Program-made: the position numbers and the translations under genes
Notes under the pieces: model-generated
Told to the model about the DNA's origin: nothing
Seen by the model: only the letters and a program-made list of their open reading frames with translations
Databases searched by the model: none
In this document: piece by piece, positions 43,572 to 53,546 of the stretch
How the letters are laid out: the number at the start of each line of letters is the position of its first letter
Position numbering within the stretch: the first letter of the stretch is position 1
Assembly (NCBI GenBank): GCA_902760315.1
Contig: CACWFV010000024.1
Span: 2,053-66,052, forward strand
Length of the DNA: 64,000 bases
Direction: 5' to 3'
From: an uncultured Bacteroidales bacterium
GTDB taxonomy: Bacteria > Bacteroidota > Bacteroidia > Bacteroidales > Bacteroidaceae

Positions 43572-46500
43572 TTAGGCGTCGTACTCCTGCCAAGACTTGA
43601 TCTTGATGTCGTCCTCCTTGAGCGCGGTGAAGGCCTCGATGAAGGCTTTGGCCAGACGGACGTTGGTCATCAAGGGAATGTTGTGGTCGATGGCTCCACG
43701 ACGGATGCGGTAGCCGTTGGTGAGCTCGCGCTTGGTGTGGTTCTTCGGCACGTTGATAATGAGGTCGAACTGGTGGGCGGCAATCATGTCCATGACGTTG
43801 AGCTCAGCCTCTTCGTCAGGCCAGCCTACGACGGTGGCTTCTACGTCGTTGTCGTTGAAGAACTTGGCCGTGCCGCTGGTGGCGAAGACCTTGTAGCCCT
43901 TCTTGACCAATTCCTTGGCGGGTTCCAGCAGGCTGACCTTACCCTTGGCACCACCTGAGGAAATCAGGATGTTAGCACCCGGCTTCGGCATGCGGTAGCC
44001 AGTGGCGATGAGGGCGTTGAGCATGGCCTCGTTGAGGTCGTCGCCCAAGCAGCCTACCTCGCCGGTAGAGCTCATGTCTACACCCAGCACGGGGTCGGCA
44101 TTCTGCAGACGGGCAAAAGAGAACTGGCTGGCCTTGACACCGATGCGGTCAATGTCGAACTCGGATGAGTCGGGCTTCTGATAGGGTGCGTCAAGCATGA
44201 TCTTGGTGGCCGTCTCGATGAAGTTGCGCTTCAGAATCTTAGAAACGAAGGGGAACGAGCGGCTGGCGCGCAAGTTGCACTCGATGACCTTTACCTCGCG
44301 GTTCTTGGCCAAGAACTGGATGTTGAACGGACCGCTGATGTTGAGCTCTTTGGCTATCTTGCGGGCTATCTTCTTAATCTGGCGGATAGTAGAGAAGTAG
44401 ATGTGCTGGGCGGGGAACACCATGGTGGCGTCGCCAGAGTGTACACCGGCATACTCTACGTGCTCGGAGATGGCGTACTCGACCACCTCGCCCTTGTCAG
44501 CTACGGCGTCGAACTCTATCTCCTTGGTCTCGGTCATGAACTTCGAGATGACCACGGGGAACTCCTTACTGACCTCAGTGGCCATGTTGAGGAAGCGGTG
44601 CAGCTCCTCGTCGTCGTAGCAGACGTTCATGGCAGCACCGGAGAGCACGTAAGAGGGACGTACCAAGACGGGGTAGCCCACCTCGTCGACAAACTCCTTG
44701 ACATCCTCGAAAGAGGTCAGTGCACGCCATGCGGGTTGGTCGATGCCCAGCTTGTCGAGCATGGCGGAGAACTTGTCGCGGTTCTCGGCACGGTCGATGT
44801 CGACAGGACTGGTGCCCAAGACGGGAACACCCTGGCGGTGCAGTTTCATGGCCAAGTTGTTAGGTATCTGACCACCCACAGAGACAACGACGCCGCGCGG
44901 CGACTCAAGGTCCATGACGTCGAGTACGCGCTCCAAAGAGAGCTCGTCGAAGTACAGACGGTCGCACATGTCGTAGTCGGTAGACACGGTCTCTGGGTTG
45001 TAGTTAATCATAATAGACTTGTAGCCCAGCTTGCGAGCAGTGTTGATGGCATTGACCGAGCACCAGTCGAACTCTACGCTGGAACCAATACGATAGGCAC
45101 CGGAACCGAGTACGACGACAGACTTCTCGTTCTTGTAGTAGTTGATGTCGTGCTTGGGGGTATAGAGCTTGCCGTCGGGCTGTGCGAAGGCTGGCGTATG
45201 GGTGTAGGTGAAGTAGAGGTAGTTGGTGAGCTCAGGATGCTCGCTGGCCACAGTGGGGATACGCTTCACGCTGGGCAGGATGCCACGTTCCTTGCGGTGC
45301 TGACGAACCTGCAGGTTCTCCTTCTCCATATTGGTAGACTTAGTCTTCAAGACGAAGCGGGCTATCTGGAAGTCGGAGAATCCACACTGCTTCACCTCCA
45401 GCAAGAGGGTGTCGGGCAGTTCATCAAGACTGTTGTACTGTTGCAACTCGTGCTTCAGGTCGACGATATGCTTCAGGCGCTCCAGGAACCAGACGTCAAT
45501 CTTGGTGAGTTCCTCGATGCGTTCTACGCTGTAGCCTTCCTCCAGTGCCTGTGCGATGGCAAAGATGCGCAGGTCGGTTGGATTCTGTAGGGCGTCATCC
45601 AGGTTGTCGAACTTGGTATGGTCGTTGCCCACGAAACCGTGCATGCCCTGACCAATCATACGCAGACCCTTCTGAATCATCTCCTCGAAGGAGCGTCCGA
45701 TGGACATGATTTCACCAACAGACTTCATGCTGGAGCCTATCTGACGGCTCACACCAGCAAACTTGGTAAGGTCCCAACGGGGAATCTTACAAATCATGTA
45801 GTCGAGTGAAGGAGCGACGTAGGCAGATGATGTGGTTCCCATCTCGCCAATCTGGTCGAGGGTATAGCCCAGCGCAATCTTGGCGGCAACGAAGGCCAGG
45901 GGATAGCCGGTGGCCTTGGAAGCCAGCGCACTGGAGCGGCTCAGACGAGCGTTGATCTCAATGATGCGGTAGTCGTTGGTTTCTGCATTGAAGGCAAACT
46001 GGATGTTGCACTCGCCGACAATGCCCAGATGACGGACGCAGCGAATGGTGATGTCCTGCAGCATCTTGACCTGTTCAGGCTTGAGCGAGCAGGTAGGAGC
46101 TACCACGATAGATTCGCCGGTGTGAATGCCCAGCGGGTCGAAGTTCTCCATAGAGGCTACGGTGAAGCAGTGGTCGTTGGCGTCGCGGATGCACTCGAAC
46201 TCAATCTCCTTCCATCCCTTCAGCGACTCTTCGACCAGAATCTGAGGAGCAAAGGTGAAGGCACTCTCGGCCAGTTCCTTGAAGGCCTGCTCGTCAGGGC
46301 AGATGCCTGAACCCAGACCGCCCAGTGCATAGGCTGAACGAATCATGATGGGGAAACCAATCTCACGGGCAGCTTTCAGCGCGTCGTCCATGTTTTCGAC
46401 GGCGTGGCTGACGGGCGTCTTCAACTGAATCTCATCGAGCTTCTTTACAAAAAGGTCGCGGTCCTCCGTGTTCATAATTGCCTCAACACTTGTTCCCAGG

Positions 46501-46838
46501 ACCTCGACCCCATATTCTTTAAGAATACCTTTCTGATACAGCTCCGTACCGCAGTTTAGCGCAGTCTGACCTCCAAAGGCCAGCAGAATGCCGTCGGGCC
46601 GTTCTTTCTTGATAATCTCTGTAACGAAATGGGTGGTGACTGGTTGGAAATAGACTTTGTCGGCAATGCCTTCAGAAGTTTGGATGGTGGCGATGTTAGG
46701 ATTTACCAAAACTGAGGAAATACCTTCTTCGCGGAGTGCTTTAAGAGCTTGGGAGCCAGAATAGTCAAACTCACCAGCTTGTCCGATTTTTAAGGCGCCA
46801 GAACCTAAGACCAACACCTTCTTGAGTTTTTTTGTCAT
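43572..46838 (-). CDS. carB: Carbamoyl-phosphate synthase large subunit
   Basis: A 1088-residue CarB, made of two duplicated ATP-grasp halves and a C-terminal allosteric domain. The first half starts KVLVLGSGALKIGQAGEFDYSGSQ; the second starts SVVVLGSGAYRIGSSVEFDW at about residue 550. ATP-site stretches such as MIRSAYALGGLGSG and LVRPSYVLSGAAMN are intact. The last 140 residues (ANILISSGGAKGKVSLLEPAKELVKKGYKVFATSGTAKFF, read in part) form the MGS-like regulatory domain. It makes carbamoyl phosphate for arginine and pyrimidines with CarA, which is not in the window. ATG 46838 is preferred; ATG 46865 is possible. Confidence 0.95.
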   Translation of the reverse strand: MTKKLKKVLVLGSGALKIGQAGEFDYSGSQALKALREEGISSVLVNPNIATIQTSEGIADKVYFQPVTTHFVTEIIKKERPDGILLAFGGQTALNCGTELYQKGILKEYGVEVLGTSVEAIMNTEDRDLFVKKLDEIQLKTPVSHAVENMDDALKAAREIGFPIMIRSAYALGGLGSGICPDEQAFKELAESAFTFAPQILVEESLKGWKEIEFECIRDANDHCFTVASMENFDPLGIHTGESIVVAPTCSLKPEQVKMLQDITIRCVRHLGIVGECNIQFAFNAETNDYRIIEINARLSRSSALASKATGYPLAFVAAKIALGYTLDQIGEMGTTSSAYVAPSLDYMICKIPRWDLTKFAGVSRQIGSSMKSVGEIMSIGRSFEEMIQKGLRMIGQGMHGFVGNDHTKFDNLDDALQNPTDLRIFAIAQALEEGYSVERIEELTKIDVWFLERLKHIVDLKHELQQYNSLDELPDTLLLEVKQCGFSDFQIARFVLKTKSTNMEKENLQVRQHRKERGILPSVKRIPTVASEHPELTNYLYFTYTHTPAFAQPDGKLYTPKHDINYYKNEKSVVVLGSGAYRIGSSVEFDWCSVNAINTARKLGYKSIMINYNPETVSTDYDMCDRLYFDELSLERVLDVMDLESPRGVVVSVGGQIPNNLAMKLHRQGVPVLGTSPVDIDRAENRDKFSAMLDKLGIDQPAWRALTSFEDVKEFVDEVGYPVLVRPSYVLSGAAMNVCYDDEELHRFLNMATEVSKEFPVVISKFMTETKEIEFDAVADKGEVVEYAISEHVEYAGVHSGDATMVFPAQHIYFSTIRQIKKIARKIAKELNISGPFNIQFLAKNREVKVIECNLRASRSFPFVSKILKRNFIETATKIMLDAPYQKPDSSEFDIDRIGVKASQFSFARLQNADPVLGVDMSSTGEVGCLGDDLNEAMLNALIATGYRMPKPGANILISSGGAKGKVSLLEPAKELVKKGYKVFATSGTAKFFNDNDVEATVVGWPDEEAELNVMDMIAAHQFDLIINVPKNHTKRELTNGYRIRRGAIDHNIPLMTNVRLAKAFIEAFTALKEDDIKIKSWQEYDA

Positions 46839-46915
46839 ATCGTTTGCTGTGTTTGTTGGTTTCATTCTGGGCTGCAAATTCCCTACACCTTAATATATAT
46901 TCGCGAAAAATGAAA

Positions 46916-48694
46916 TTATTCGCCTTTCTCCATCTGAGCCTTCAGCTGGGCCAGTACGTCGATGTCGCCCAGTGTAGTGCTGGCGGCAACATTCTCGATC
47001 TTCGGAGTGTCAGCCTTCGGAGCGCGAGCCTTCTTAGCGGCAGCCTTCTTCTCCTCACGCTGAGGATCCTCGAAGGTGCGGCTGTGAGAGAGGATGATGC
47101 GCTTAGAGTCCTTGTTGAACTCGATGACCTTGAAGGGCAACACCTCACCGGCCTGAGCCTGGGTGCCATCTTCCTTCTGCAGGTGCTTAGGAGTAGCGAA
47201 GCCCTCTACGTTCTCGTCGAGAGATATGACGGCACCCTTCTCCAGCAGTTCGGTAATCTTACCCTCGTGGATAGAGCCAACGGTGTACTTCTCCTCGAAG
47301 ACATCCCAAGGATTGTCCTCCAGCTGCTTGTGGCCGAGAGAGAGACGACGGTTCTCCTTGTCGATATCGAGCACGATGACGTCAATCTGGGCACCCACCT
47401 GAGTGAACTCTGAAGGATGCTTAACCTTCTTGGTCCAGCTGAGGTCGCTGATGTGAATCAGACCGTCAACGCCTTCCTCCAGTTCAACGAAAACACCGAA
47501 GTTGGTGAAGTTGCGAACCTTGGCAGAGTGCTTGCTGCCAACAGGATATTTAACCTCGATGGTTTCCCATGGGTCTTCCTTCAGCTGCTTGATGCCGAGA
47601 GACATCTTACGCTCGTCGCGGTCGAGGGTCAGGATGACAGCCTCGATCTCGTCGCCAACCTTCAGGAACTCCTGAGCGCTGCGCAGGTGCTGGCTCCAAG
47701 ACATCTCGCTGACGTGGATGAGACCCTCAACACCAGGCTGAATCTCAACGAATGCACCGTAGTCAGCGATAACGACTACCTTACCCTTGACGTGGTCGCC
47801 AACCTTGAGGTTAGGATCCAGAGCGTCCCAAGGATGCGGGGTGAGCTGCTTCAGACCGAGAGCGATGCGCTTCTTCTCCTCGTCGAAGTCGAGGATAACG
47901 ACATTGATCTTCTGGTCGAGCTCTACAACCTTGTGAGGATCGTCTACGCGGCCCCAAGAGAGGTCAGTGATGTGGATGAGTCCGTCAACACCGCCCAGGT
48001 CAACGAATACACCGTAGCTGGTGATGTTCTTAACGACACCCTCCAGGATCTGGCCCTTCTCCAGCTTGCCGATGATCTCCTGCTTCTGGGCTTCGAGCTC
48101 AGCCTCGATGAGTGCTTTGTGAGAAACCACTACGTTGCGGAACTCCTGGTTGATTTTGACCACCTTGAACTCCATAGTTTTGCCAACGAACTGGTCGTAG
48201 TCGCGTATGGGGTGAACGTCAATCTGGCTACCGGGCAGGAAGGCCTCGATGCCAAATACATCAACAATCATACCGCCCTTCGTGCGGCACTTGATGTAGC
48301 CCTGGATAATCTCCTGAGCGTCGAGAGCAGCATTGACGCGCTCCCAGCTCTTTGACATGCGGGCTTTCTTGTGGCTCAGTACGAGCTGGCCTTTCTTGTC
48401 CTCTGCATTCTCTACATAGACCTCTACAGTGTCGCCGGCCTTCAGGTCGGGGTTGTAGCGGAACTCGCTGGCAGGAATAATACCGTCGCTCTTGTAGCCG
48501 ATGTTGACGACTACCTCTTTCTTGTCAACGCTGATGACGGTACCGTCGACTACCTGATGCTCGCTGACCTTGTTAAGGGTCTCGTCGTAGGCTTTGTCGA
48601 GCTCTTCCTTGCTGACGTTTGCAGACGTGCCATTCTCAAACTGATCCCAGTCGAAGTCCTGTAATGGCTGGACGTTCTTTGTTAATTCTGACAT
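46916..48694 (-). CDS. rpsA: Ribosomal protein S1
   Basis: A 592-residue S1 with six S1 RNA-binding repeats starting at about residues 48, 130, 215, 300, 390 and 475 (for example VVKNITSYGVFVDLGGVDGLIHITDLSW and KVRNFTNFGVFVELEEGVDGLIHISD, each quoted in part). The tail is Lys/Ala-rich. S1 unwinds and binds mRNA at the ribosome, of special weight in Bacteroidetes where Shine-Dalgarno sites are weak. It has a leader of about 145 bases with a stable hairpin. The carB ATG lies 77 bp past its stop. Confidence 0.95.
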   Translation of the reverse strand: MSELTKNVQPLQDFDWDQFENGTSANVSKEELDKAYDETLNKVSEHQVVDGTVISVDKKEVVVNIGYKSDGIIPASEFRYNPDLKAGDTVEVYVENAEDKKGQLVLSHKKARMSKSWERVNAALDAQEIIQGYIKCRTKGGMIVDVFGIEAFLPGSQIDVHPIRDYDQFVGKTMEFKVVKINQEFRNVVVSHKALIEAELEAQKQEIIGKLEKGQILEGVVKNITSYGVFVDLGGVDGLIHITDLSWGRVDDPHKVVELDQKINVVILDFDEEKKRIALGLKQLTPHPWDALDPNLKVGDHVKGKVVVIADYGAFVEIQPGVEGLIHVSEMSWSQHLRSAQEFLKVGDEIEAVILTLDRDERKMSLGIKQLKEDPWETIEVKYPVGSKHSAKVRNFTNFGVFVELEEGVDGLIHISDLSWTKKVKHPSEFTQVGAQIDVIVLDIDKENRRLSLGHKQLEDNPWDVFEEKYTVGSIHEGKITELLEKGAVISLDENVEGFATPKHLQKEDGTQAQAGEVLPFKVIEFNKDSKRIILSHSRTFEDPQREEKKAAAKKARAPKADTPKIENVAASTTLGDIDVLAQLKAQMEKGE

Positions 48695-48780
48695 AAATAA
48701 ATAATGTGTTGCCCTATCTCTCGATGGGCATGGGCCTGAACAGACGTTTACCAGACCATGGTTTTAAAGGGTTAATATTG

Positions 48781-48845
48781 ATAGGTGTCAGCGCCTGTTC
48801 CGACACCTATTTCCCCCTATGGGGACAAAAGTGGGTGCAAAGGTA
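48781..48845 (-). promoter_or_regulatory. rpsA -7 element and leader hairpin
   Basis: TACCTTTG on the minus strand (48845-48838) gives a transcript whose leader includes ATAGGTGTC (48781-48789) pairing with GACACCTAT (48802-48810), 86 bp before the ATG. It could be an autoregulatory site; this is inference. The flank 48850-48890 has GAGAGTTAAG/GAGCGTTGAG direct repeats. Confidence 0.55.
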
Positions 48846-48894
48846 CGAAGAATAGTTGAGAGTTAAGAGTTGAGCGTTGAGAGTTAAGTACGAT

Positions 48895-51800
48895 TTATGG
48901 TTTTTTAACTCTTTTAGCTCTTTTTACCTTCTTTTTCTTGGTGGACAGCAGCTCTGACAGTCCGTTGAAGTCTTTCTGCATGATGATACCGATGCCCTGC
49001 GTGTTCAGCGAAGACTTGGTGAAATAGCGGTCGTTGGTCTGGTTGTAAACCTTGAGGGCCAGGTTGCCGTTAGGCAGCAAGAGATAGCGGATGTCGAAGT
49101 CGCCAATGAACGATGGTGTCGTCGAAGTTGTGGTAGTCTTGTCCCGATATCCGAATTGGCCGTTGATGAGCAGTCGGTTGTTCAGCAGTCGGCCGTTGAC
49201 AATACCTTCGTACTCAGCATTGTTCCATCCTTCGTCGCCTGTTGAGATGTTGGCGCCAAAACTCCAATTGTTGCTCTTGATGACGCGGTTGAGCATGTCG
49301 TTAATCTGGCCGCTCAGCGTACCTGACAGCAGGCTTTGCATGGCCAGCGAAGTCTTGCTCTGTCCGGCATTCTCCTCTTGGTTGGCATTGTTAGCTCCCT
49401 GCGGATAGAATCTGCCTACGGCCAGCAGGTAGATGACCTGTTGGTTCATTTCCTCTTCGCTGTTGATGATGGAGCGCAGCATCTGCTTTTCGTCCGTATT
49501 GACATTAGGAATGTCCAGGTCGAACTCAATAATAGGAGCACGCGGCTGGCCTGTGATGTCCATCAGGCAGTTGACGCGCACCGTATTGGAGAAACTCTTT
49601 CCGACGTTCAGGTCAGAGAGTGACACGCCGTTGACAATGTGTTGGGCTTGCATGTTCAGGCGGGCATCGTAGGGGTCGCCACCGAAAATGATGGTGCCGC
49701 CGTCCTTGAAGACGAAGTTCTTCTTAATGATGTTCTGTATGGTGATGCCATAGGTACCTTCGCCGATGCGATAGGTACCAAACATGTTGAAGCTGCCCTT
49801 GTTGTAGAAAGTGGTCTGCAAGTCGCCGCTGCCGCGCAGTGTGATGTAGTCACTGGTTTTCTCGTCCATGAGCAGTCGTATGGTAGCATTTGGAGTAGCG
49901 TTGATTCTTAATCGCATGGTGACGTCGGAGCGTACTTCGGTGGGCAGGGTGGGGGCGTCGTCTTCCGTGTCCAGCTCCGTGGCGGTGACTGTTGTGCGAT
50001 GTTGGGGCTTGCTGAATTCGTCTTTCGAGCCCCATGCGATGAACTCCTGGTCCGTGATGACATCCGGAGATGCTGCGTTGTAGACAAAGACAGTACCTTG
50101 CCTGGGGGTGACGTCGGCCTCGATGAGCAGGCTGTTTTCTCGGCCATGGATGGCCACATCGCCGTCGGCATATACCGTGCCGTAGAAGGTGGCATCGTCA
50201 AAAGTCTTGAAGTCATAGGCCAGCAGGTTGTCGGCTTGTACATAGATGTCGTAGGTGAGATTGGTCAGGTCGTTGTGGTGAATGCCTCCCGTCATGATGC
50301 CTTGGTTGCCGTAGATGTCGTAGAGCGCACAGTTTTGGAAACTGATGTTGTTGCGCGTCAGTGACAAGGTGTCGTTGCGCATTTCGTACGTGCAGTTCAG
50401 GGTGCTGACATGCGCTTTGCCGTTGAGTACCAGTTCGCCGTAAAGGTTGATGGCACTTAGCGGTCCCGCTAACTTTAAGTTGCCGTCGGCCTGGCCGTCA
50501 ATGTGGTCAATAAATGTTTCTGTAAATGAGTGTGCAAAGTCCAGACTCGTACCTTCGGCCTTGATGTCCAAGTCAATGTAGTCACGCTTAGGAGAGACGT
50601 ATCCCGTGATGTGGGTCTTTGCTGTCGGACCATCGTCGGCTAAGGCTCGAATGTCAATCTGTTCTTTCTCTGGGTTCCATTCTACTTGCGCGTTCAGCTC
50701 GCCCATTCTGCCATGCTCAAATTCGAAGTCTGCGACCCGCAGCTTGGCGTCGGCTTCCAGTTCTCCCAACACACCTCTCAGCACACCACCGCCTGTGGCC
50801 AGTCCGCTAAAGCTGACGGCGTCGAAGTCTACCAGTTCCAGGACATAGTCGACGTCGATATCGCGCATGTTGATGTTGATGGAGTCTTGACGACTTTCCG
50901 AGGCTGTGCCGTCAAGGGTCAGGAACTGCTGTCCCCGCCGAATGGAGAATCCGGTGATGTTGAGGCGCTTGTCGGTATGGGTGATGGTGGCAGGAAGGAT
51001 TTCCCAGTCTGTACCTTTGATGGTCATCTGCGAAGGAGCCACCCTGACGAATGTTGTCTGTCTGTTGTTAAACGAGTGGTCAAAGTAGGCCATGGCCGTA
51101 ATGCGCCCGCTGGTCTTCTCCTCTGCGTGGTTGTCCCACTGTGCGGTAGCCGAAATCTGGTCGTTGTGTACACTGCCCGATACCTGAAAGTCCATGTCGT
51201 TACCCTCGTCAGCGTGCTTGGTGATGCTGATGTCGTACTGCAGTGTACTGATGGGCGATAGGATGCTGATGCGTGCATTGTCGTACCGGTTGCCGTTGTA
51301 TCTGAATTGGGGTATGGCACACTCCATGAAGATTTGCTGACGTTCGTCGTTCAGACTTCCCTGTAAGGTGAGCGGACGGCTGAGAAAAAGAGGTACGCGC
51401 AACAGGTGTTCTATCCAGTCGGATTTGCGGATGGTGGCTTGGATGGAGAAGTTGTTGTGCGTGTCCGTTTGAGCCTTGGGTAATCCCGGTATGGTCGACA
51501 TGCGCGATGAAAGGAAATTGGTGAAACTCTGCGGCAGCGTCTTGTAGTCGAAGTCGCCGCGGATGGATGCCTCGCCAAAGTCGCTCTTCATGGTCACGTA
51601 GTGCGTGTCGGTGTCGTAGCCGGACTCTACGTGCAGCTCGCTCAGGTCGTAGGATGCGTTGCTGCCCTGCATGGAGAAATCGGTGATGTCAAGAGTGCCT
51701 TCCGCATCGTTAAGACTGCTGGCCAGGAAGTCTGCCTTGATGTCGCCAAAGAAGCGGGCCTCGCCCCATTTGTCGGAGACATTGATGGCTTGGGGTGAGA

Positions 51801-53367
51801 GATTGGCAAACGTGACTTCCAGTTTGACGTTGTGCTTTTTGCCCGTTTGGATGATGCTGCCGTCCACTACCAGCCCGATGTTGGCGTCGTCGATGCTGGC
51901 ATGGCCATGAATGTCGGTAGGGCTGTAGAGTCCGTCAATGTCTATGTTCTGATAGTTGTAGCCCTTCAGCTCAAATTGGTGTACGATGCCGTCGGCCTTG
52001 ATGACGAGTGGCTGGTCGTCAGGCAATTGTCCGCTCAGTTCGATGTCGGTGGACAGGATGCCAAAGTCGTTGTCGTCTAACACCTTCTGCAGGTTGAAGT
52101 CCTTGGTGTCTATATGTCCGCTGAAGTGGCGCTTGTCGTCCATAGCCATGCTCATGTTCACGCTTCCGGCGTCTGTCTGCAGCAGGTTGCGGGTCTCGAT
52201 GCTGCTGGCGCCCCTGCCGTTGGCGTGTCCTCTGAGGTGTATGTTGCCCATGCGTACCAGTGCCGGTGGCACCTGTATGCGCTGTCCCTGCAGATTCTCG
52301 GAAATGAAGTTGACGGTTTTTGCCGAGAGTGCCAAGTCGCGTATGTCGGCACTCCATGATGGCAAACTGTCGTGGAGATTGCGTACAGCTCCACTTACAT
52401 TGAGGTCAATATCGCCCGTTGTAGAGCCGATGGTCAGTGTGGGCACGTGTAGCGTTTCGCCCTGCCCGTTAAAGTCGCAAGCCACTGACAGCGTGCTCTG
52501 GAAAGTGTTCAGCGAGGGTAGCAGACAGGCCAGGTCGGACAGTGTTATGCTGGAGGGCTGTATGCTGCCAGCGTAGCGTAGTGATGGCGTAACGAAGTGG
52601 TTGCCCCTGAAGCGGTAGTTGGCCTCTATGTTGCCCAACTGGATATCCGTTCCTGGCAAGCGGAGCACGAAGTCCATCAGTCGACTGCTATTCCGTCCGC
52701 CCTCGAAGTGCATGCTGAGTCGCTTGACGTTCAGTCCTGACTGCTCTTTGAATGCAAGTCGTTTGATGTTGACATTCAGCGAATCCTCGGTCAGTGACTT
52801 GATGATGATGTGCGAGCTGATGTCGCTGACTCTCAGATGGTTGGTGTTCAGTGTTCCAGCGGTTTGCGGCAGGTCATAGCGATCATAGCTGACGGTGGAA
52901 CGGCGGATGATCAGGGAATTGATGCGCAGATTCAGCGGCGTGGTGGTTGTCGTGTCTTTCGAGGCTAAAGAGTCGATGGCAAACTGGAAGTTAGGCGCTG
53001 ACAGGGAGTCCTGCTGATACAGTCTGGCCTGTGCACCAAACAACTGTGCTGTAGAAATGGAAATCTTGCCCTCGGTGAGTGGCAGAAGGTCCAGGCGTGC
53101 CGATATGCGCCCTGCCGTCAGCATGTCCTTACCGCTTTGGTCCTTGATGTTCACCTGATAGAGCGTCAGGTGGCTCAGCATTCCGTATTTTAGCCGTCCT
53201 ATGGAAACACTTGTGCCCAGTTTCTTGGCCAACATCCTCGAAGCTCGCTCCCCTAGGTACTCCTGCACGGCCGGTATGCTGAAAGTGAACATAGTCGTTA
53301 GGTACAATCCGAGTAAGGACCATATCGCAATATTTAATATGTGCTTCAGTATCTTCAAATCTGGCAA
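48895..53367 (-). CDS. TamB-like translocation/assembly protein (DUF490)
   Basis: A 1490-residue envelope protein. An N-terminal signal anchor (IAIWSLLGLYLTTMFTFSIP, residues 13-32) is followed by AsmA/TamB-type start (EYLGERASRMLAKKLGTSVSIGRLKYG) and a very long run of beta strands forming the TamB groove. The C-terminal TamB domain covers about residues 1080-1470 with FNMFGTYRIGEGTYGITIQNIIKKNFVFKDGGTI (in part) and RAPIIEFDLDIPNV. Such proteins carry phospholipids or help barrel assembly between inner and outer membranes. The tail is basic (KKKKVKRAKRVKKP). Divergent from nqrA with a TAATTTTG -7 element (53415-53408). Confidence 0.88.
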   Translation of the reverse strand: MPDLKILKHILNIAIWSLLGLYLTTMFTFSIPAVQEYLGERASRMLAKKLGTSVSIGRLKYGMLSHLTLYQVNIKDQSGKDMLTAGRISARLDLLPLTEGKISISTAQLFGAQARLYQQDSLSAPNFQFAIDSLASKDTTTTTPLNLRINSLIIRRSTVSYDRYDLPQTAGTLNTNHLRVSDISSHIIIKSLTEDSLNVNIKRLAFKEQSGLNVKRLSMHFEGGRNSSRLMDFVLRLPGTDIQLGNIEANYRFRGNHFVTPSLRYAGSIQPSSITLSDLACLLPSLNTFQSTLSVACDFNGQGETLHVPTLTIGSTTGDIDLNVSGAVRNLHDSLPSWSADIRDLALSAKTVNFISENLQGQRIQVPPALVRMGNIHLRGHANGRGASSIETRNLLQTDAGSVNMSMAMDDKRHFSGHIDTKDFNLQKVLDDNDFGILSTDIELSGQLPDDQPLVIKADGIVHQFELKGYNYQNIDIDGLYSPTDIHGHASIDDANIGLVVDGSIIQTGKKHNVKLEVTFANLSPQAINVSDKWGEARFFGDIKADFLASSLNDAEGTLDITDFSMQGSNASYDLSELHVESGYDTDTHYVTMKSDFGEASIRGDFDYKTLPQSFTNFLSSRMSTIPGLPKAQTDTHNNFSIQATIRKSDWIEHLLRVPLFLSRPLTLQGSLNDERQQIFMECAIPQFRYNGNRYDNARISILSPISTLQYDISITKHADEGNDMDFQVSGSVHNDQISATAQWDNHAEEKTSGRITAMAYFDHSFNNRQTTFVRVAPSQMTIKGTDWEILPATITHTDKRLNITGFSIRRGQQFLTLDGTASESRQDSININMRDIDVDYVLELVDFDAVSFSGLATGGGVLRGVLGELEADAKLRVADFEFEHGRMGELNAQVEWNPEKEQIDIRALADDGPTAKTHITGYVSPKRDYIDLDIKAEGTSLDFAHSFTETFIDHIDGQADGNLKLAGPLSAINLYGELVLNGKAHVSTLNCTYEMRNDTLSLTRNNISFQNCALYDIYGNQGIMTGGIHHNDLTNLTYDIYVQADNLLAYDFKTFDDATFYGTVYADGDVAIHGRENSLLIEADVTPRQGTVFVYNAASPDVITDQEFIAWGSKDEFSKPQHRTTVTATELDTEDDAPTLPTEVRSDVTMRLRINATPNATIRLLMDEKTSDYITLRGSGDLQTTFYNKGSFNMFGTYRIGEGTYGITIQNIIKKNFVFKDGGTIIFGGDPYDARLNMQAQHIVNGVSLSDLNVGKSFSNTVRVNCLMDITGQPRAPIIEFDLDIPNVNTDEKQMLRSIINSEEEMNQQVIYLLAVGRFYPQGANNANQEENAGQSKTSLAMQSLLSGTLSGQINDMLNRVIKSNNWSFGANISTGDEGWNNAEYEGIVNGRLLNNRLLINGQFGYRDKTTTTSTTPSFIGDFDIRYLLLPNGNLALKVYNQTNDRYFTKSSLNTQGIGIIMQKDFNGLSELLSTKKKKVKRAKRVKKP

Positions 53368-53453
53368 ATAGAGATAGCAAAAAAAACTTTCTGCTGAATG
53401 TTGGCTACAAAATTACATCAAAAAATTGTGAAGACGGAATATTTCATCGTTTT

Positions 53454-53488
53454 TTTGTGCCTATTATGCTATTTTTTTATTAATTTTG
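53454..53488 (+). promoter_or_regulatory. Promoter of the nqr operon
   Basis: TAATTTTG at 53481-53488 is a full -7 match; a TTTG at 53454-53457 is 23 bases earlier, slightly wide. The leader to nqrA is about 55 bases. Confidence 0.6.
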
Positions 53489-53546
53489 CACCATTCTTTA
53501 TGAAAGCATAGTAGTAGAACTATTCAAATATTCATTTATATTATCC

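Noticed and set aside
44403-45590. 395-codon plus-strand frame opposite carB
   Set aside because: Antisense shadow of carB; no promoter, no recognisable domain.
47417-48355. 312-codon plus-strand frame opposite rpsA
   Set aside because: Antisense shadow produced by the repeated S1 domains.
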